Assembly: GCA_020072765.1 (NCBI GenBank)
Contig: JAIQGD010000022.1
Coordinates: forward strand, 1 to 51,970
DNA from: Terriglobia bacterium
GTDB taxonomy: Bacteria > Acidobacteriota > Terriglobia > Acidiferrales > UBA7541
Direction: 5' to 3'
Length of the DNA stretch: 51,970 nucleotides
Of this stretch, positions 1-7,672 are shown piece by piece; positions within the stretch are counted from its first letter, which is position 1, and each line of letters begins with the position of its first letter. Under the pieces are notes generated by a model. The model saw nothing but the letters and a program-made list of their open reading frames with translations. It made no database searches and was not told the DNA's origin. A program made the translations under genes and the position numbers.

Positions 1-669
1 GGCTACGAATACATCGCGCTGACCGACCATTCCCAGGCCGTCACCGTCGCCAACGGCATGGACGAGGAGCGCACGCGCCAGCAGATCAAAAAGATTCGCG
101 CGGCGCAGGCGCACGTTCCGGGCATCCGCCTGCTCGCGGGCATCGAAGTGGACATCCTGAAGGACGGTTCGCTCGATCTGGAGGACGACGTGCTGGCGGA
201 GCTCGACGTGGTGGTCGCCTCGGTCCATTCCTACATGAACATGGACCCGGCGGAGATGACCGAGCGCCTGCTCGCGGCTATCGAGAACCCGTACACGCAG
301 ATCATCGCGCATCCCACCGGCCGGCTGGTGCTGCGCCGCGACCCGTTCGAGTACGACATGGAAAAGGTGCTCGATGCCGCGGCGCGCCACGGCGTGGCCA
401 TGGAGTGCAACGCCTACCCGGACCGCCTCGATCTGCGCGACGTGCACCTGCGCATGGCCAAGCAGCGCGGCGTGAAGATCGTGATTTCCACCGACGCCCA
501 CGCCGCGGGACATTTGCCGTTCATGCGCTACGGGGTGGACACGGCGCGGCGCGGATGGATCGAAACGAAGGACGTGCTCAATACGCGGCCGCTGGGCGAG
601 TTCCTGGCGGCGCTGCGGCCGAAACCGCACGCCGGGCGAAGCCACGCCGCCAAGCGCAAATCGGCGTAG
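1..669 (+). CDS. PolX-type PHP-domain protein, C-terminal part (5' truncated)
   Basis: The reading frame is open from the first base, so the gene begins outside the window; 222 residues and the stop are present. The fragment is a PHP phosphoesterase domain: LTDHS near the start, AGIEVDI, SVHSY, AHPTGR and STDAHA supply the His/Asp/Glu metal ligands typical of the family. The order and spacing match the C-terminal PHP domain of bacterial family X DNA polymerases (PolX), where it gives 3'-5' exonuclease activity in DNA repair. The tail after LAALRPKP is short, basic and probably disordered. A stand-alone PHP phosphatase is the alternative, because the polymerase domain is not in view. It converges with ilvN. 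Confidence 0.8.
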   Translation, partial: GYEYIALTDHSQAVTVANGMDEERTRQQIKKIRAAQAHVPGIRLLAGIEVDILKDGSLDLEDDVLAELDVVVASVHSYMNMDPAEMTERLLAAIENPYTQIIAHPTGRLVLRRDPFEYDMEKVLDAAARHGVAMECNAYPDRLDLRDVHLRMAKQRGVKIVISTDAHAAGHLPFMRYGVDTARRGWIETKDVLNTRPLGEFLAALRPKPHAGRSHAAKRKSA

Positions 670-707
670 GCCTCTCAGAACGAACGCAATTCCCCGCCGC
701 AAACATC

Positions 708-729
708 TGCCGGGCTGAAGGCCCCGGCA
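708..729 (-). terminator. Possible terminator hairpin downstream of ilvN
   Basis: A seven-base-pair GC-rich hairpin (TGCCGGG at 708-714 with CCCGGCA at 723-729) lies 30 bases past the ilvN stop, between two convergent genes. No clear U tract follows on the minus strand, so it is a weak candidate or could act on both sides. Confidence 0.35.
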
Positions 730-758
730 CGACAGAAAACGCCGCTAGCGGAAACGCT

Positions 759-1307
759 CTAGACGGAGTAGGAAACGCTACCGTCCTCCACGGGCCTGAC
801 TTCTTCGCTGACGGTGGCGGGAACGGACGACTTGGCGCCGCGCCGCATCGCGACGATTCCCGTCCGCACCATTTCCATCAACCCAAATGGCGCGAGCAAT
901 TCCAAAAAGCGGTCCACTTTTTCTTCGCCGCCTGTCATCTCGAGCGTAATGGATTCGGCTGCGATGTCGAGCACGCGCGCGCGGAAGACCTCGGCGAGTT
1001 GCAAAACTTGAGCTCGCGCGTCGGGAGGCGCACTCACCTTCACGAGCGACAGGTCGCGGAAAAGCGCCTGTGACCCCGTCACGTCGTCCACCAGCAACAC
1101 GTTCACCAGCTTATAGATGTTGGCGACGATGCGCGCCGCCTGGTCCTCATCGGCGTCCACCACAATCGTCATGCGCGAGACCTCGGGCTTTTCCGTGCGT
1201 CCCACGGTGAGCGAGTCAATGTTGAAGGCGCGTCGGCGGAACAGCGACACGACGCGCGAGAGCACGCCCGGCTTGTTTTCGACATAGACCATAAAAGTAT
1301 GCAGCAT
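759..1307 (-). CDS. ilvN: Acetolactate synthase regulatory (small) subunit
   Basis: This 182-residue protein is the regulatory subunit of acetohydroxyacid synthase, the first shared step of valine, leucine and isoleucine synthesis. The N-terminal ACT domain is clear (LHTFMVYVENKPGVLSRV, then FNIDSLTVG) and binds the feedback inhibitor valine in the family; a conserved C-terminal domain follows. I chose the ATG at 1307 because TAGGAG, which overlaps the ilvB stop, lies seven bases upstream and the protein then starts exactly at the ACT domain. A longer start at 1340 would overlap ilvB. The gene sits seven bases behind ilvB and is surely co-transcribed, so it falls under the attenuator upstream of ilvB. 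Confidence 0.93.
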   Translation of the reverse strand: MLHTFMVYVENKPGVLSRVVSLFRRRAFNIDSLTVGRTEKPEVSRMTIVVDADEDQAARIVANIYKLVNVLLVDDVTGSQALFRDLSLVKVSAPPDARAQVLQLAEVFRARVLDIAAESITLEMTGGEEKVDRFLELLAPFGLMEMVRTGIVAMRRGAKSSVPATVSEEVRPVEDGSVSYSV

Positions 1308-1314
1308 GGGTCTC

Positions 1315-3042
1315 CTATTCATCCGCAGCGGTCTCGACAATGGGGCTCGGCCGCCGGATCATCTCGTGCAGGGCCGAGCCGGCCGCCACCATCGGATAGA
1401 CGGTATCTTCCTGCTCGACCTGAAAATCAATCAGCACCGGCCCCTCGTGGGCCCGCGCGGCCTGCACCGCGGGGACGACGTCCGCGCGCTTCTTGATGGC
1501 CATGCTGCGGATGCCGTAGGCCTGCGCCAGTTGCGCGAAGTTCGGATTGACCAGCGGCGTGGCTTCGTAATTCCGCTCGTAGAAGAACTCCTGCCACTGG
1601 CGCACCATCCCAAGGTAGCCGTTGTTGATGATGGCGATATTCACCTTGAGATTTTCCTGCACGATGGTGGCGAGTTCGCCCATGGTCATCTGGAAGCCGC
1701 CGTCGCCGACGACCACCCAGACGTCCGCATCGGGCCGCGCCACCTTGGCTCCAATGGCGGCGGGCAGCGCAAATCCCATGGTGCCCAGGCCGCCCGAAGT
1801 GATCAGCGAGCGCGGGCGCTCGTGCTTGTAATACTGCGCCTCCCACATCTGATGCTGGCCCACGTCGGTGACGATGATGGTGTCGCGGTCGCGGGTCTCG
1901 CGCCACAGATCGTTGATGACGTGCGCGGCGTAGAGATGGCCGAGGTCGGGGAGGTTCTGGATGTCGCGGACCGCCGAATCGCCCTTCAAAACGCGGATGT
2001 GCTCGATCCACTCGTTGCGGTTCGTGGTCTCGACGCGCGGCATGAGTTCCTGGAGAATTTTCCGCAGGTCTCCCACCAGGGCGACGTCCACTTTGACGAT
2101 CTTGTTGATCTCCGCCGGATCGATCTCCACGTGGATCTTCTTGGCCTTGGGCGCGTAGTTCTTCAGGTTGCCGGTCACGCGATCGTCGAAGCGCATGCCG
2201 AACGCCAGCAGCAGGTCGGCATCCTGAATCGTCTTGTTCACCCAGGCCTCGCCGTGCATGCCCATCATGCCCAGGTTCAGGACATGGGCGGCGGGCAAGC
2301 CGCCGATCCCCAGCAGCGTCATCGCCACGGGGATGCAGGCCCGCTCGGCGAAGGTTTTCAACTCCTCCTCGGCGCCCGACTGCACCACGCCGTGTCCGGC
2401 CAGGATCACCGGCCGCTTGGCTTCGCGGATCAGTTGCAGCGCCTTTTCGTATTCCTGTTTGGCGGGCGACAGATCGGGGCGGTAACCGCGCATGCGGGGA
2501 GCCGCGGCTTCCCAATCGAACGCGCAGGAGCTTTGCTGCGCGTCCTTGGTGATATCGACCAGCACGGGACCGGGCCGGCCCGACTTCGCCACATAAAACG
2601 CCTCGCGGATGGCGGGAGCCAGTTCCTCGACGTGCGTGACCAGGTAGTTGTGCTTGGTGATGGGCAAGGTCACGCCGGTGATATCGGTTTCCTGGAACGC
2701 GTCGGAGCCCAGCAGCTTGCTGCCCACCTGCCCGGTGATGCACACGATCGGCGAAGAGTCCATCATGGCGGTGGCAATGCCGGTGACCATGTTGGTGGCG
2801 CCGGGACCCGAGGTCGCCACGGCCACACCCACGCCGCCCGTGGCGCGCGCGTAACCGTCGGCCATGTGCGTGGCGCCCTGCTCGTGGCGCACCAGAATGT
2901 GACGAATCGAGCTGTGCCGCAACGCGTCATACGCCGGCAGAATCGCGCCGCCCGGATAGCCGAAGACGGTCTTGACGCCTTCGCGCTCCAGACATTCCCA
3001 CAGAATCCGCGCTCCGGTCAGAATCGGTTTCTCACTGCCCAT
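1315..3042 (-). CDS. ilvB: Acetolactate synthase catalytic (large) subunit
   Basis: This 575-residue ThDP-dependent enzyme condenses pyruvate with pyruvate or 2-oxobutyrate. The N-terminal pyrimidine-binding domain has GYPGGAILPAYDAL and the catalytic-Glu region RHEQGATHMADGYARA. The central FAD-binding-like domain and the C-terminal ThDP/Mg site GDGGFQMTMGELAT...NNGYLGMVRQWQ follow in the usual order and length. The ATG at 3042 has GAGGAGGGGG just upstream. It is the first gene of an ilvB-ilvN pair; ilvC is not adjacent. Its 5' leader (3043-3231) holds a leader peptide and a terminator, described separately, which implies control by charged branched-chain tRNA supply. Confidence 0.96.
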   Translation of the reverse strand: MGSEKPILTGARILWECLEREGVKTVFGYPGGAILPAYDALRHSSIRHILVRHEQGATHMADGYARATGGVGVAVATSGPGATNMVTGIATAMMDSSPIVCITGQVGSKLLGSDAFQETDITGVTLPITKHNYLVTHVEELAPAIREAFYVAKSGRPGPVLVDITKDAQQSSCAFDWEAAAPRMRGYRPDLSPAKQEYEKALQLIREAKRPVILAGHGVVQSGAEEELKTFAERACIPVAMTLLGIGGLPAAHVLNLGMMGMHGEAWVNKTIQDADLLLAFGMRFDDRVTGNLKNYAPKAKKIHVEIDPAEINKIVKVDVALVGDLRKILQELMPRVETTNRNEWIEHIRVLKGDSAVRDIQNLPDLGHLYAAHVINDLWRETRDRDTIIVTDVGQHQMWEAQYYKHERPRSLITSGGLGTMGFALPAAIGAKVARPDADVWVVVGDGGFQMTMGELATIVQENLKVNIAIINNGYLGMVRQWQEFFYERNYEATPLVNPNFAQLAQAYGIRSMAIKKRADVVPAVQAARAHEGPVLIDFQVEQEDTVYPMVAAGSALHEMIRRPSPIVETAADE

Positions 3043-3063
3043 TGGACCCCCTCCTCACTCCCC

Positions 3064-3108
3064 TAAAAATAAAACCCACCTGCCAGATGCGCTGGCCAGG
3101 TGGGTTTT
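3064..3108 (-). terminator. Attenuator terminator upstream of ilvB
   Basis: Read on the minus strand, AAAACCCACCT and AGGTGGGTTTT pair over 11 bp. One bulged G and five more pairs (GCCAG/CTGGC) follow, closing on a five-base CGCAT loop. The right arm runs into TTTTATTTTTAG. This is a strong intrinsic terminator placed 22 bases before the ilvB start, so it can only act as an attenuator. Its left arm (3092-3104) is also complementary to the end of the leader peptide frame. Confidence 0.88.
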
Positions 3109-3160
3109 GTGAGCTTTCGATTTCTCTCGCCAATCAGCTCAGTCACGCCCTCCAGGCCAA
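3092..3160 (-). promoter_or_regulatory. Antiterminator pairing in the ilvB leader
   Basis: The minus-strand segment 3160-3148 (UUGGCCUGGAGGG, leader codons 24-28) can pair with the terminator's left arm at 3104-3092 (CCCACCUGGCCAG). Eleven of 13 positions pair, counting one G-U. The two structures are mutually exclusive. A ribosome stalled on the Val codons (14-18) would leave this segment free and favour read-through. A ribosome reaching the stop at 3139 would cover it and allow termination. The pairing is seen directly; the regulatory reading is inference from classical attenuation. Confidence 0.72.
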
Positions 3161-3231
3161 GACGCGCACACGGGCCGTACTACTACGACGATTTTCCGTG
3201 GAAGTCGGCTCCGCTCTCTGTGTGGGTTCAT
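3139..3231 (-). CDS. Branched-chain leader peptide of the ilvBN operon
   Basis: This 30-residue frame starts with ATG at 3231 and ends with TGA at 3139, 31 bases before the terminator stem. Codons 14-18 (3192-3178) read ATC GTC GTA GTA GTA, giving Ile-Val-Val-Val-Val, and another Val follows at codon 21. A run of the amino acids made by the downstream enzyme is the hallmark of transcription attenuation. No strong Shine-Dalgarno is visible, which is a weakness. The peptide itself probably has no function beyond ribosome stalling. Confidence 0.8.
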   Translation of the reverse strand: MNPHRERSRLPRKIVVVVRPVCASWPGGRD

Positions 3232-3564
3232 GTGTTCGCGTCCGGCCAGCTGAGCCGGCGTATCCGCACCCTTCCTTCCGGAAGGGCTTGGAAATCTAAC
3301 TTACGCCTCGACCGCGGGCCGTGTCAAGAAGGGATTAGGGTGGACGTGCCGCCGGGGAGTGGCACGTCGGAGATTTTCCCCATGCGCGGCGTGCGGAACG
3401 CGGATTCCACCGGGGGGCACGCAGAAGGCTACAACTGTGCTGTTTCCAGACAGCGCCGCGAATTGTCCACGGTCCTAACTTGCTTTTCCGGAAGGGCATG
3501 TCCGCTTCGGTCCTTTGGAACTGGCCGTGCACTAAGACTCCCTGAGGAGAAAGCGAGGGATCTC
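3232..3564. other. Intergenic region holding the ilvBN promoter side
   Basis: No convincing gene is visible in these 333 bases. A perfect 12-base palindrome (CCTTCCGGAAGG, 3274-3285) lies just upstream of the leader peptide and could be a regulator site or hairpin. A related TTCCGGAAGGG occurs near 3486. I could not place a convincing -35/-10 pair for ilvBN. Confidence 0.4.
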
Positions 3565-3705
3565 ATGGTGGCTTACCTGATGCTTTCCATCATCGCCGTC
3601 CTGGCGTTCCTGTGCGTATCCCACGCACTCCCCGAAATGATGCGCGGCAAGCTCGCCCAGCGCCCCCTGCCCAGGCGCCCGGAACAATCCCCCCCTCCGG
3701 AATGA
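3565..3705 (+). CDS. Possible 46-residue single-pass membrane protein
   Basis: The frame begins at ATG 3565, four bases after GAGGGA. It encodes an N-terminal hydrophobic helix (about residues 3-19: AYLMLSIIAVLAFLCVS) followed by a short basic, proline-rich tail ending in PPPE. This resembles the small one-helix proteins often missed by gene callers. I recognise no family. It stands alone between the divergent ilv leader and the pilZ gene. Calling it real rests only on the ribosome site and the clean membrane helix. Confidence 0.35.
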   Translation: MVAYLMLSIIAVLAFLCVSHALPEMMRGKLAQRPLPRRPEQSPPPE

Positions 3706-4055
3706 GAGCCCCGGCCAATCTATCTGCCCGAAGTTCCGGCTTGGGGCTGCTTGGCTTTCCTGAGCGCGACGGGTCCCGGACCCGGCATAGTAGGAGTGTC
3801 CCATCTTGGCAAAGCTTGGCCGGATACGAAGATCCTGATTCGTGATGTCGCGTGGCAAGGGAGCGGTGCATAACTCCGTGTCCAGACTGCCCGGTCACCG
3901 CAGAGGGTAGCTATTTCCCGCTCAGGGAACTTTTTCCACGTCCTGAATCATTTTGGCACAGGCCTGTCGTTTCTAACTCCTGTTTCATCAATCAGATAGG
4001 TCTAGGGCCCAGTGGCAGTGATCGTGCTCCTAGCCACGCATTGTAGGGAGAAGCC
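3706..4055. other. Intergenic region upstream of the PilZ gene
   Basis: No gene is supported in these 350 bases. A short hairpin (ACGAA/TTCGT, about 3828-3842) and a TGGCAC motif at 3955 are present. The latter lacks the matching -12 GC of a sigma-54 promoter. The only firm signal is AGGGAG at 4045, the ribosome site of the next gene. Confidence 0.4.
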
Positions 4056-4400
4056 ATGGGGGAACGCAGAAAAGCACGTCGCTACGAGATTTACCTGCCG
4101 GTGCAGGTGTGTCTATCGGGCAGGCGCCCGGTGGAGTTTTGCACCGGGCAGCTTCGGGACATTTCCCGGATGGGCATCTATTTTCTATCGGACGTCGAGC
4201 TGGAGCCCGGAACGGCCATGGAACTTACCTTTGCCCTGCCGACCGAGAGCGACCGCAAGTTTTCCGTGCTGGTGCGCGCCAGCGCCAGGGCCTTGCGCAC
4301 CTCTCCGCTGGAAGGCGACATCACCCCGGTGTACGGAGTTGCGGCGAGCATCGATCGCCTGGACTTCGTCCGGCCGGTCGCGCAGAACGCCGCCGCCTGA
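4056..4400 (+). CDS. PilZ-domain protein
   Basis: This 114-residue protein is essentially one PilZ domain. The cyclic-di-GMP motifs are visible: an N-terminal basic cluster (RRKARRYEI, the RxxxR element) and DISRMGIYF, a variant of the D/NxSxxG box. Beta-strand-rich sequence ends in a VRA(S)ARAL strand. PilZ proteins act as cyclic-di-GMP receptors for motility, exopolysaccharide or secretion. The ATG at 4056 has AGGGAG five bases upstream. No motility or polysaccharide gene is next to it, so its target is unknown. A GGDEF cyclase is encoded 46 kb away in the same window, which is not evidence for a link. Confidence 0.82.
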   Translation: MGERRKARRYEIYLPVQVCLSGRRPVEFCTGQLRDISRMGIYFLSDVELEPGTAMELTFALPTESDRKFSVLVRASARALRTSPLEGDITPVYGVAASIDRLDFVRPVAQNAAA

Positions 4401-4500
4401 ACCTTCCCGTTTCCACGGACTTCGCAACGCCCGGCGGGAATTCCACGGCGGATTGTCCGGCTTCGCGAATCCTTCGCGACACAACTCCCTCACTGACGAA

Positions 4501-4560
4501 GAGAGATCCTTCGCTCGCTGCGCTCCGCTCAGGATGACGATCCTGGTCGGATCGTCACTT
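4501..4560 (-). repeat. 60-bp stop-codon-linked repeat, copy A
   Basis: Read on the minus strand, the element opens AAGTGACGATCC, where TGA is the stop codon of the upstream DsbA-like gene. A 9-bp hairpin follows (TGACGATCC/GGATCGTCA, loop GACCA), then a second hairpin closed by ATCCT/AGGAT. It matches copy B at 14510-14569 in 59 of 60 bases. Confidence 0.9.
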
Positions 4561-5472
4561 TTTCTGCGCGGCCAGTTCAAATTCAATGTACTGCTCAACG
4601 GTGGCGGGATCGCCGCCGGGAACCGGGCGGCCATTGACGTACACTGTGGGCGTGCTGTTCACGCCTACGGCCACACCCTCCGCGTGGCTGGCATCGACGG
4701 CCTTCTGCGCATCCGCCGAAGACAGGCACGTCTTGAACGTCTCCTCATTCAGGCCCGCTTGCGACGCGTAGTCCAGCAGCTTGCCCCAGATGTTTTCCGC
4801 CGAGAGCACGTCCTGATTGTCAAAAATCGCGTCGTGAACTTTCCAGAAGCCCGCCGGAGACTGCTCGAATGCGCAGTGCCCGCCAATGGCCGCCGTCTGG
4901 GCCCAGGAATGAATCTGATTCAGCGGAAAATCCTTGTAGACAATGCGGACCTGCGGATAGCTTGTCTCCATCGCCTTCAAAGCTTGATGCAGGACCGCGC
5001 AGTGCGGACATTCGAAATCGGCGAACTCCACCAGCGTCACGCGCGCATTGGCCGGCCCCTTGGCCGGGCTGCCTTCCGGGTGTAGCTTGGCGCGGTTGGA
5101 GGCAAATGGATCGGCGGACGTATCGTACAGGTCGCCCCGCAGCAGCGTCTTGCCGTCCTTGCTCACGTAGACTTCGCCCGATTCCTCCTGATTGTTCAGC
5201 ATCACTTGAATGGGCACGGCATAGAAGTCCGGCGCTTGCGATTGGCTCAACGGACCAAGTTTCACGCGCATGGCAGGCCCCCAGCCGAACAGCTCCCGAA
5301 CGAAAGCCTCGGTGGACTTCAGAAGTTGCGCCTGTTCCGGCGTGGCGGAAGCCTGCACGGGCGCGTGCGATGCCCCCGTCGCCGGCGACGGCTTCGGCGC
5401 TTGCCCTGCGCACGGGTTGCCCACCCCGCAGACCGCCAGCAAAGCCAGTACGACTGCGATTCGTGAAATCAA
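4555..5472 (-). CDS. Exported DsbA-like thiol:disulfide oxidoreductase
   Basis: The 305-residue protein starts with a signal sequence (ISRIAVVLALLAVCGVG), then a region of about 110 residues of unknown role. A DsbA/DSBA-like thioredoxin domain follows: VEFADFECPHC carries the CPHC redox pair, and NSTPTVYVNG supplies the cis-proline loop. It probably forms or isomerises disulfides outside the cytoplasm. I chose TTG 5472 because GGGAGG lies four bases upstream and the signal peptide starts there; the longer frame to 5547 has no ribosome site. The stop codon lies inside repeat copy A. The gene follows the leuB-like gene on the same strand, 133 bases away, with no obvious functional link. Confidence 0.85.
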   Translation of the reverse strand: MISRIAVVLALLAVCGVGNPCAGQAPKPSPATGASHAPVQASATPEQAQLLKSTEAFVRELFGWGPAMRVKLGPLSQSQAPDFYAVPIQVMLNNQEESGEVYVSKDGKTLLRGDLYDTSADPFASNRAKLHPEGSPAKGPANARVTLVEFADFECPHCAVLHQALKAMETSYPQVRIVYKDFPLNQIHSWAQTAAIGGHCAFEQSPAGFWKVHDAIFDNQDVLSAENIWGKLLDYASQAGLNEETFKTCLSSADAQKAVDASHAEGVAVGVNSTPTVYVNGRPVPGGDPATVEQYIEFELAAQKK

Positions 5473-5605
5473 AGTTCCTCCCTGCCATGTGAAGAAATTC
5501 CGCGGTGCAGCTAACAACAGGATAAAGAAAAAGAGCGTCCAGCGCAAAATCGAAAGCGAGGCCTTCGGCGAAATATCCTGGGGCGGCGCCGGCGCTTGCC
5601 CGCGC

Positions 5606-6685
5606 CTATGTCGCGGCTACTCTGCTGGCCAGCCACTCGCCGGCCTCGCGCGTGCCCAACGGGCCGCCCAGATCTCGGGTGGTCTTCCCTTCCCGGATGG
5701 CCGCGCGCACCGCGTTCTCGATGGCTCGGGCTTCGGCGGTCCAGCCCAGATGCGCGCACATCATGCTGACGGCCAGCGCGGCTCCCATCGGATTCGCTAT
5801 GTTTTTCCCGGCGATGTCCGGCGCCGAGCCGTGCACCGGCTCGAACATCGAGACCTGCCCCGGATGGATGTTCCCCGAGGGCGCCAGCCCCAACCCGCCC
5901 GCCAGTTGCGCGCCCACGTCGCTGGCGATGTCGCCAAAGAGGTTGCAAGTGACGATCACCTGAAACTGCGAGGGGTCGCGCACCATCTGCATCAGGAGAT
6001 TGTCGATGTACATGTGGCTGGCCTGGATGCCGGGGTAGTCGCGCCGGACCTCGGCGAACACGCGCTGCCAGAGATCGTGGCCGAAGGCCAGCGCGTTGGC
6101 CTTGTCGCTCATGCACAGGCGCTGCAACCCGCGTCCGCGCGCATACTCGAAAGCGTAGCGGAGGATACGCTCGACGCCTTTCCGCGTGTTGACGTCTTCC
6201 TGCACGGCAATTTCGTCGGCGGTCCCCTTCTTGAAAAATCCGCCCATGCCCACGTACAGCCCCTCGGTGTTCTCCCGCAGGACGACGAAGTCGATCTCCT
6301 TCTCCGAGCGGTCCCGGAGCGGAGTCAGGCGGCGGTCGAAGAGCACGCAGGGCCGGGCATGCACGTAGAGATCGGGCTTGAAGCGCAAGCCCATCAGGAT
6401 ATCGGCGCCGTGCTGGTTACCCGGGACGCGCGGGTCGCCCAGCGCTCCCAGGAGAATGGCGTCGTAGTCGCGGCGGAACATTTCCGGGGCGTCCTCCGGG
6501 AGCGTGGTGCCGTCGCGCAGGTAGCGATCGGCGCCCCAGTCGAATTCGGTGAGCGCCAGCTCGCGGCCGCCCTTCGCCGCGGCGGCCCGGAGCACCTTCA
6601 GGGCTTCGGGAATCACTTCCTTCCCGATGCCGTCTCCGGGGATCACGGCGATGCGCTTTCGTGACGAAACTTTTGTTTCACCCAT
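5606..6685 (-). CDS. Isopropylmalate/isocitrate dehydrogenase-family protein (LeuB-like)
   Basis: This 359-residue NAD-dependent beta-decarboxylating dehydrogenase has the family signatures IAVIPGDGIGKEV near the N terminus and VVLRENTEGLYVG in the middle. The metal/substrate loop NLFGDIASDVGAQLAGGLG is followed by FEPVHGSAPDIAGK. 3-isopropylmalate dehydrogenase (leucine synthesis) is the likeliest role given the nearby ilvBN genes, but tartrate or malate dehydrogenase paralogues look similar. I left the symbol blank for that reason. ATG 6685 gives a normal length; the upstream extension to 6880 is not family-like. No clear Shine-Dalgarno is visible. Confidence 0.85.
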   Translation of the reverse strand: MGETKVSSRKRIAVIPGDGIGKEVIPEALKVLRAAAAKGGRELALTEFDWGADRYLRDGTTLPEDAPEMFRRDYDAILLGALGDPRVPGNQHGADILMGLRFKPDLYVHARPCVLFDRRLTPLRDRSEKEIDFVVLRENTEGLYVGMGGFFKKGTADEIAVQEDVNTRKGVERILRYAFEYARGRGLQRLCMSDKANALAFGHDLWQRVFAEVRRDYPGIQASHMYIDNLLMQMVRDPSQFQVIVTCNLFGDIASDVGAQLAGGLGLAPSGNIHPGQVSMFEPVHGSAPDIAGKNIANPMGAALAVSMMCAHLGWTAEARAIENAVRAAIREGKTTRDLGGPLGTREAGEWLASRVAAT

Positions 6686-6756
6686 GGCGTCGCGGAACGT
6701 AGCATGCGGGTCACGCCGTGTCAACGCAGGCCCGGAACGCGACCGATGCACAAGGA

Positions 6757-6784
6757 TTGACCGGGGCGAAAAGCCGTATATACT
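6757..6784 (+). promoter_or_regulatory. Sigma-70-type promoter for the YceI gene
   Basis: TTGACC (6757-6762) and TATACT (6779-6784) are separated by 16 bases. This predicts a start near 6791 and a 5' leader of about 120 bases. It lies between divergent genes and points at yceI. Confidence 0.6.
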
Positions 6785-6910
6785 CGTGCCCGGTTCGTAC
6801 TCGCGTGGGAAGCTTCCCGCCGGCGGAAGCCAATGGGTCTTGGTGCGCCGAATCCGGCGTGGCGCACGATCGTAATTCAATCCCCAATGTGTATTTCAAG
6901 GAGGCGGCTG

Positions 6911-7510
6911 ATGAAGAAGTGGCTACTGACGGTGGGCCTGGCGGCAGTGCTGGCGGTTCCGGCTCTGGCGGGAACCAGCACGTGGCAGCTCGACCCCAAT
7001 CATTCGACGGCGCAGTTTACGGTGCGGCACCTGGGAATTTCAAACGTCCAGGGAGATTTCACCAAGGTCACCGGCACCGTGGAACTGGACGACCAGGACA
7101 TTACCAAGTCCAGCGTGAACATCACCATTGACGTCAACACCATCGACACACGGGTCAAGATGCGCGACGACGACCTCAAGAGCGAACATTTCTTCAACGT
7201 GGCGCAGTTCCCCACGATGACCTTCCAATCCACCAAGATCACCAAGACCGCCGATGGCTCCGCCAAAATGACCGGGAAGCTGACGATTCGCGGCGTCACC
7301 AAAGAGGTGACCCTCGATGTCACCGGTCCTACGGCGGCCATCAAGGCCATGGGCGGGCTCCGCCGCGGCGCCGCAGCCACCGCAAAGATCAACCGCCAGG
7401 ACTTCGGCGTGAGCGCCGATCCCGGCATGGTGGGCGACGACATCAACCTCCAGATCGATCTCGAGATGGTCCAGCCGCTGCCGGCGGCCGCTCCAGCCGC
7501 AAAACCGTAG
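6911..7510 (+). CDS. YceI-family secreted lipid-binding-like protein
   Basis: The 199-residue protein has a signal peptide (MKKWLLTVGLAAVLAVPALA, cleavage after ALA) and then a full YceI lipocalin-like domain. That domain begins TWQLDPNHSTAQFTVRHLG and continues with RDDDLKSEHFFNVAQFPTM and the terminal strand INLQIDLEM. Family members bind amphiphilic or isoprenoid molecules such as polyprenyl quinones in the periplasm. The physiological role is usually unknown. ATG 6911 follows AAGGAGG by about six bases. A good promoter lies upstream and a strong terminator downstream, so it is monocistronic. The C-terminal Ala/Pro tail is likely flexible. Confidence 0.92.
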   Translation: MKKWLLTVGLAAVLAVPALAGTSTWQLDPNHSTAQFTVRHLGISNVQGDFTKVTGTVELDDQDITKSSVNITIDVNTIDTRVKMRDDDLKSEHFFNVAQFPTMTFQSTKITKTADGSAKMTGKLTIRGVTKEVTLDVTGPTAAIKAMGGLRRGAAATAKINRQDFGVSADPGMVGDDINLQIDLEMVQPLPAAAPAAKP

Positions 7511-7544
7511 TTCGGCTTCCGCAGCAACTCCAGGCATCGCAGGG

Positions 7545-7595
7545 AACGGGCACGGCGCGGTTGGATTTACCCCACGCCGTGCCCGTTTTCTTTTT
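7545..7595 (+). terminator. Intrinsic terminator of the YceI gene
   Basis: Two perfect 13-base arms (AACGGGCACGGCG at 7545-7557 and its complement at 7575-7587) flank a 17-base loop. TTTCTTTTT follows the right arm. It ends the plus-strand yceI transcript and may also serve the converging exporter gene. Confidence 0.9.
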
Positions 7596-7672
7596 GCTCA
7601 GGTGGGAGAGTTCGGGCGGAGATATCCGCCTCGGCACCACGTCATGGCGGTTTGCGCAAACTTCGGACGACG

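Noticed and set aside
1306-3066. 586-codon plus-strand frame opposite ilvB
   Set aside because: It lies entirely antisense to a well-supported gene and has no recognisable domain.
3061-3300. T-box riboswitch upstream of ilvB
   Set aside because: No T-box consensus or specifier-loop structure is seen; the leader peptide with a Val run explains the terminator better.
3955-3970. Sigma-54 promoter upstream of the PilZ gene
   Set aside because: TGGCAC is present but the -12 element lacks the required GC at the right spacing.
3706-4055. Cyclic-di-GMP riboswitch before the PilZ gene
   Set aside because: A GGCAAAGC string near 3810 recalls the GEMM core, but the second conserved loop and the pairing stems could not be found.
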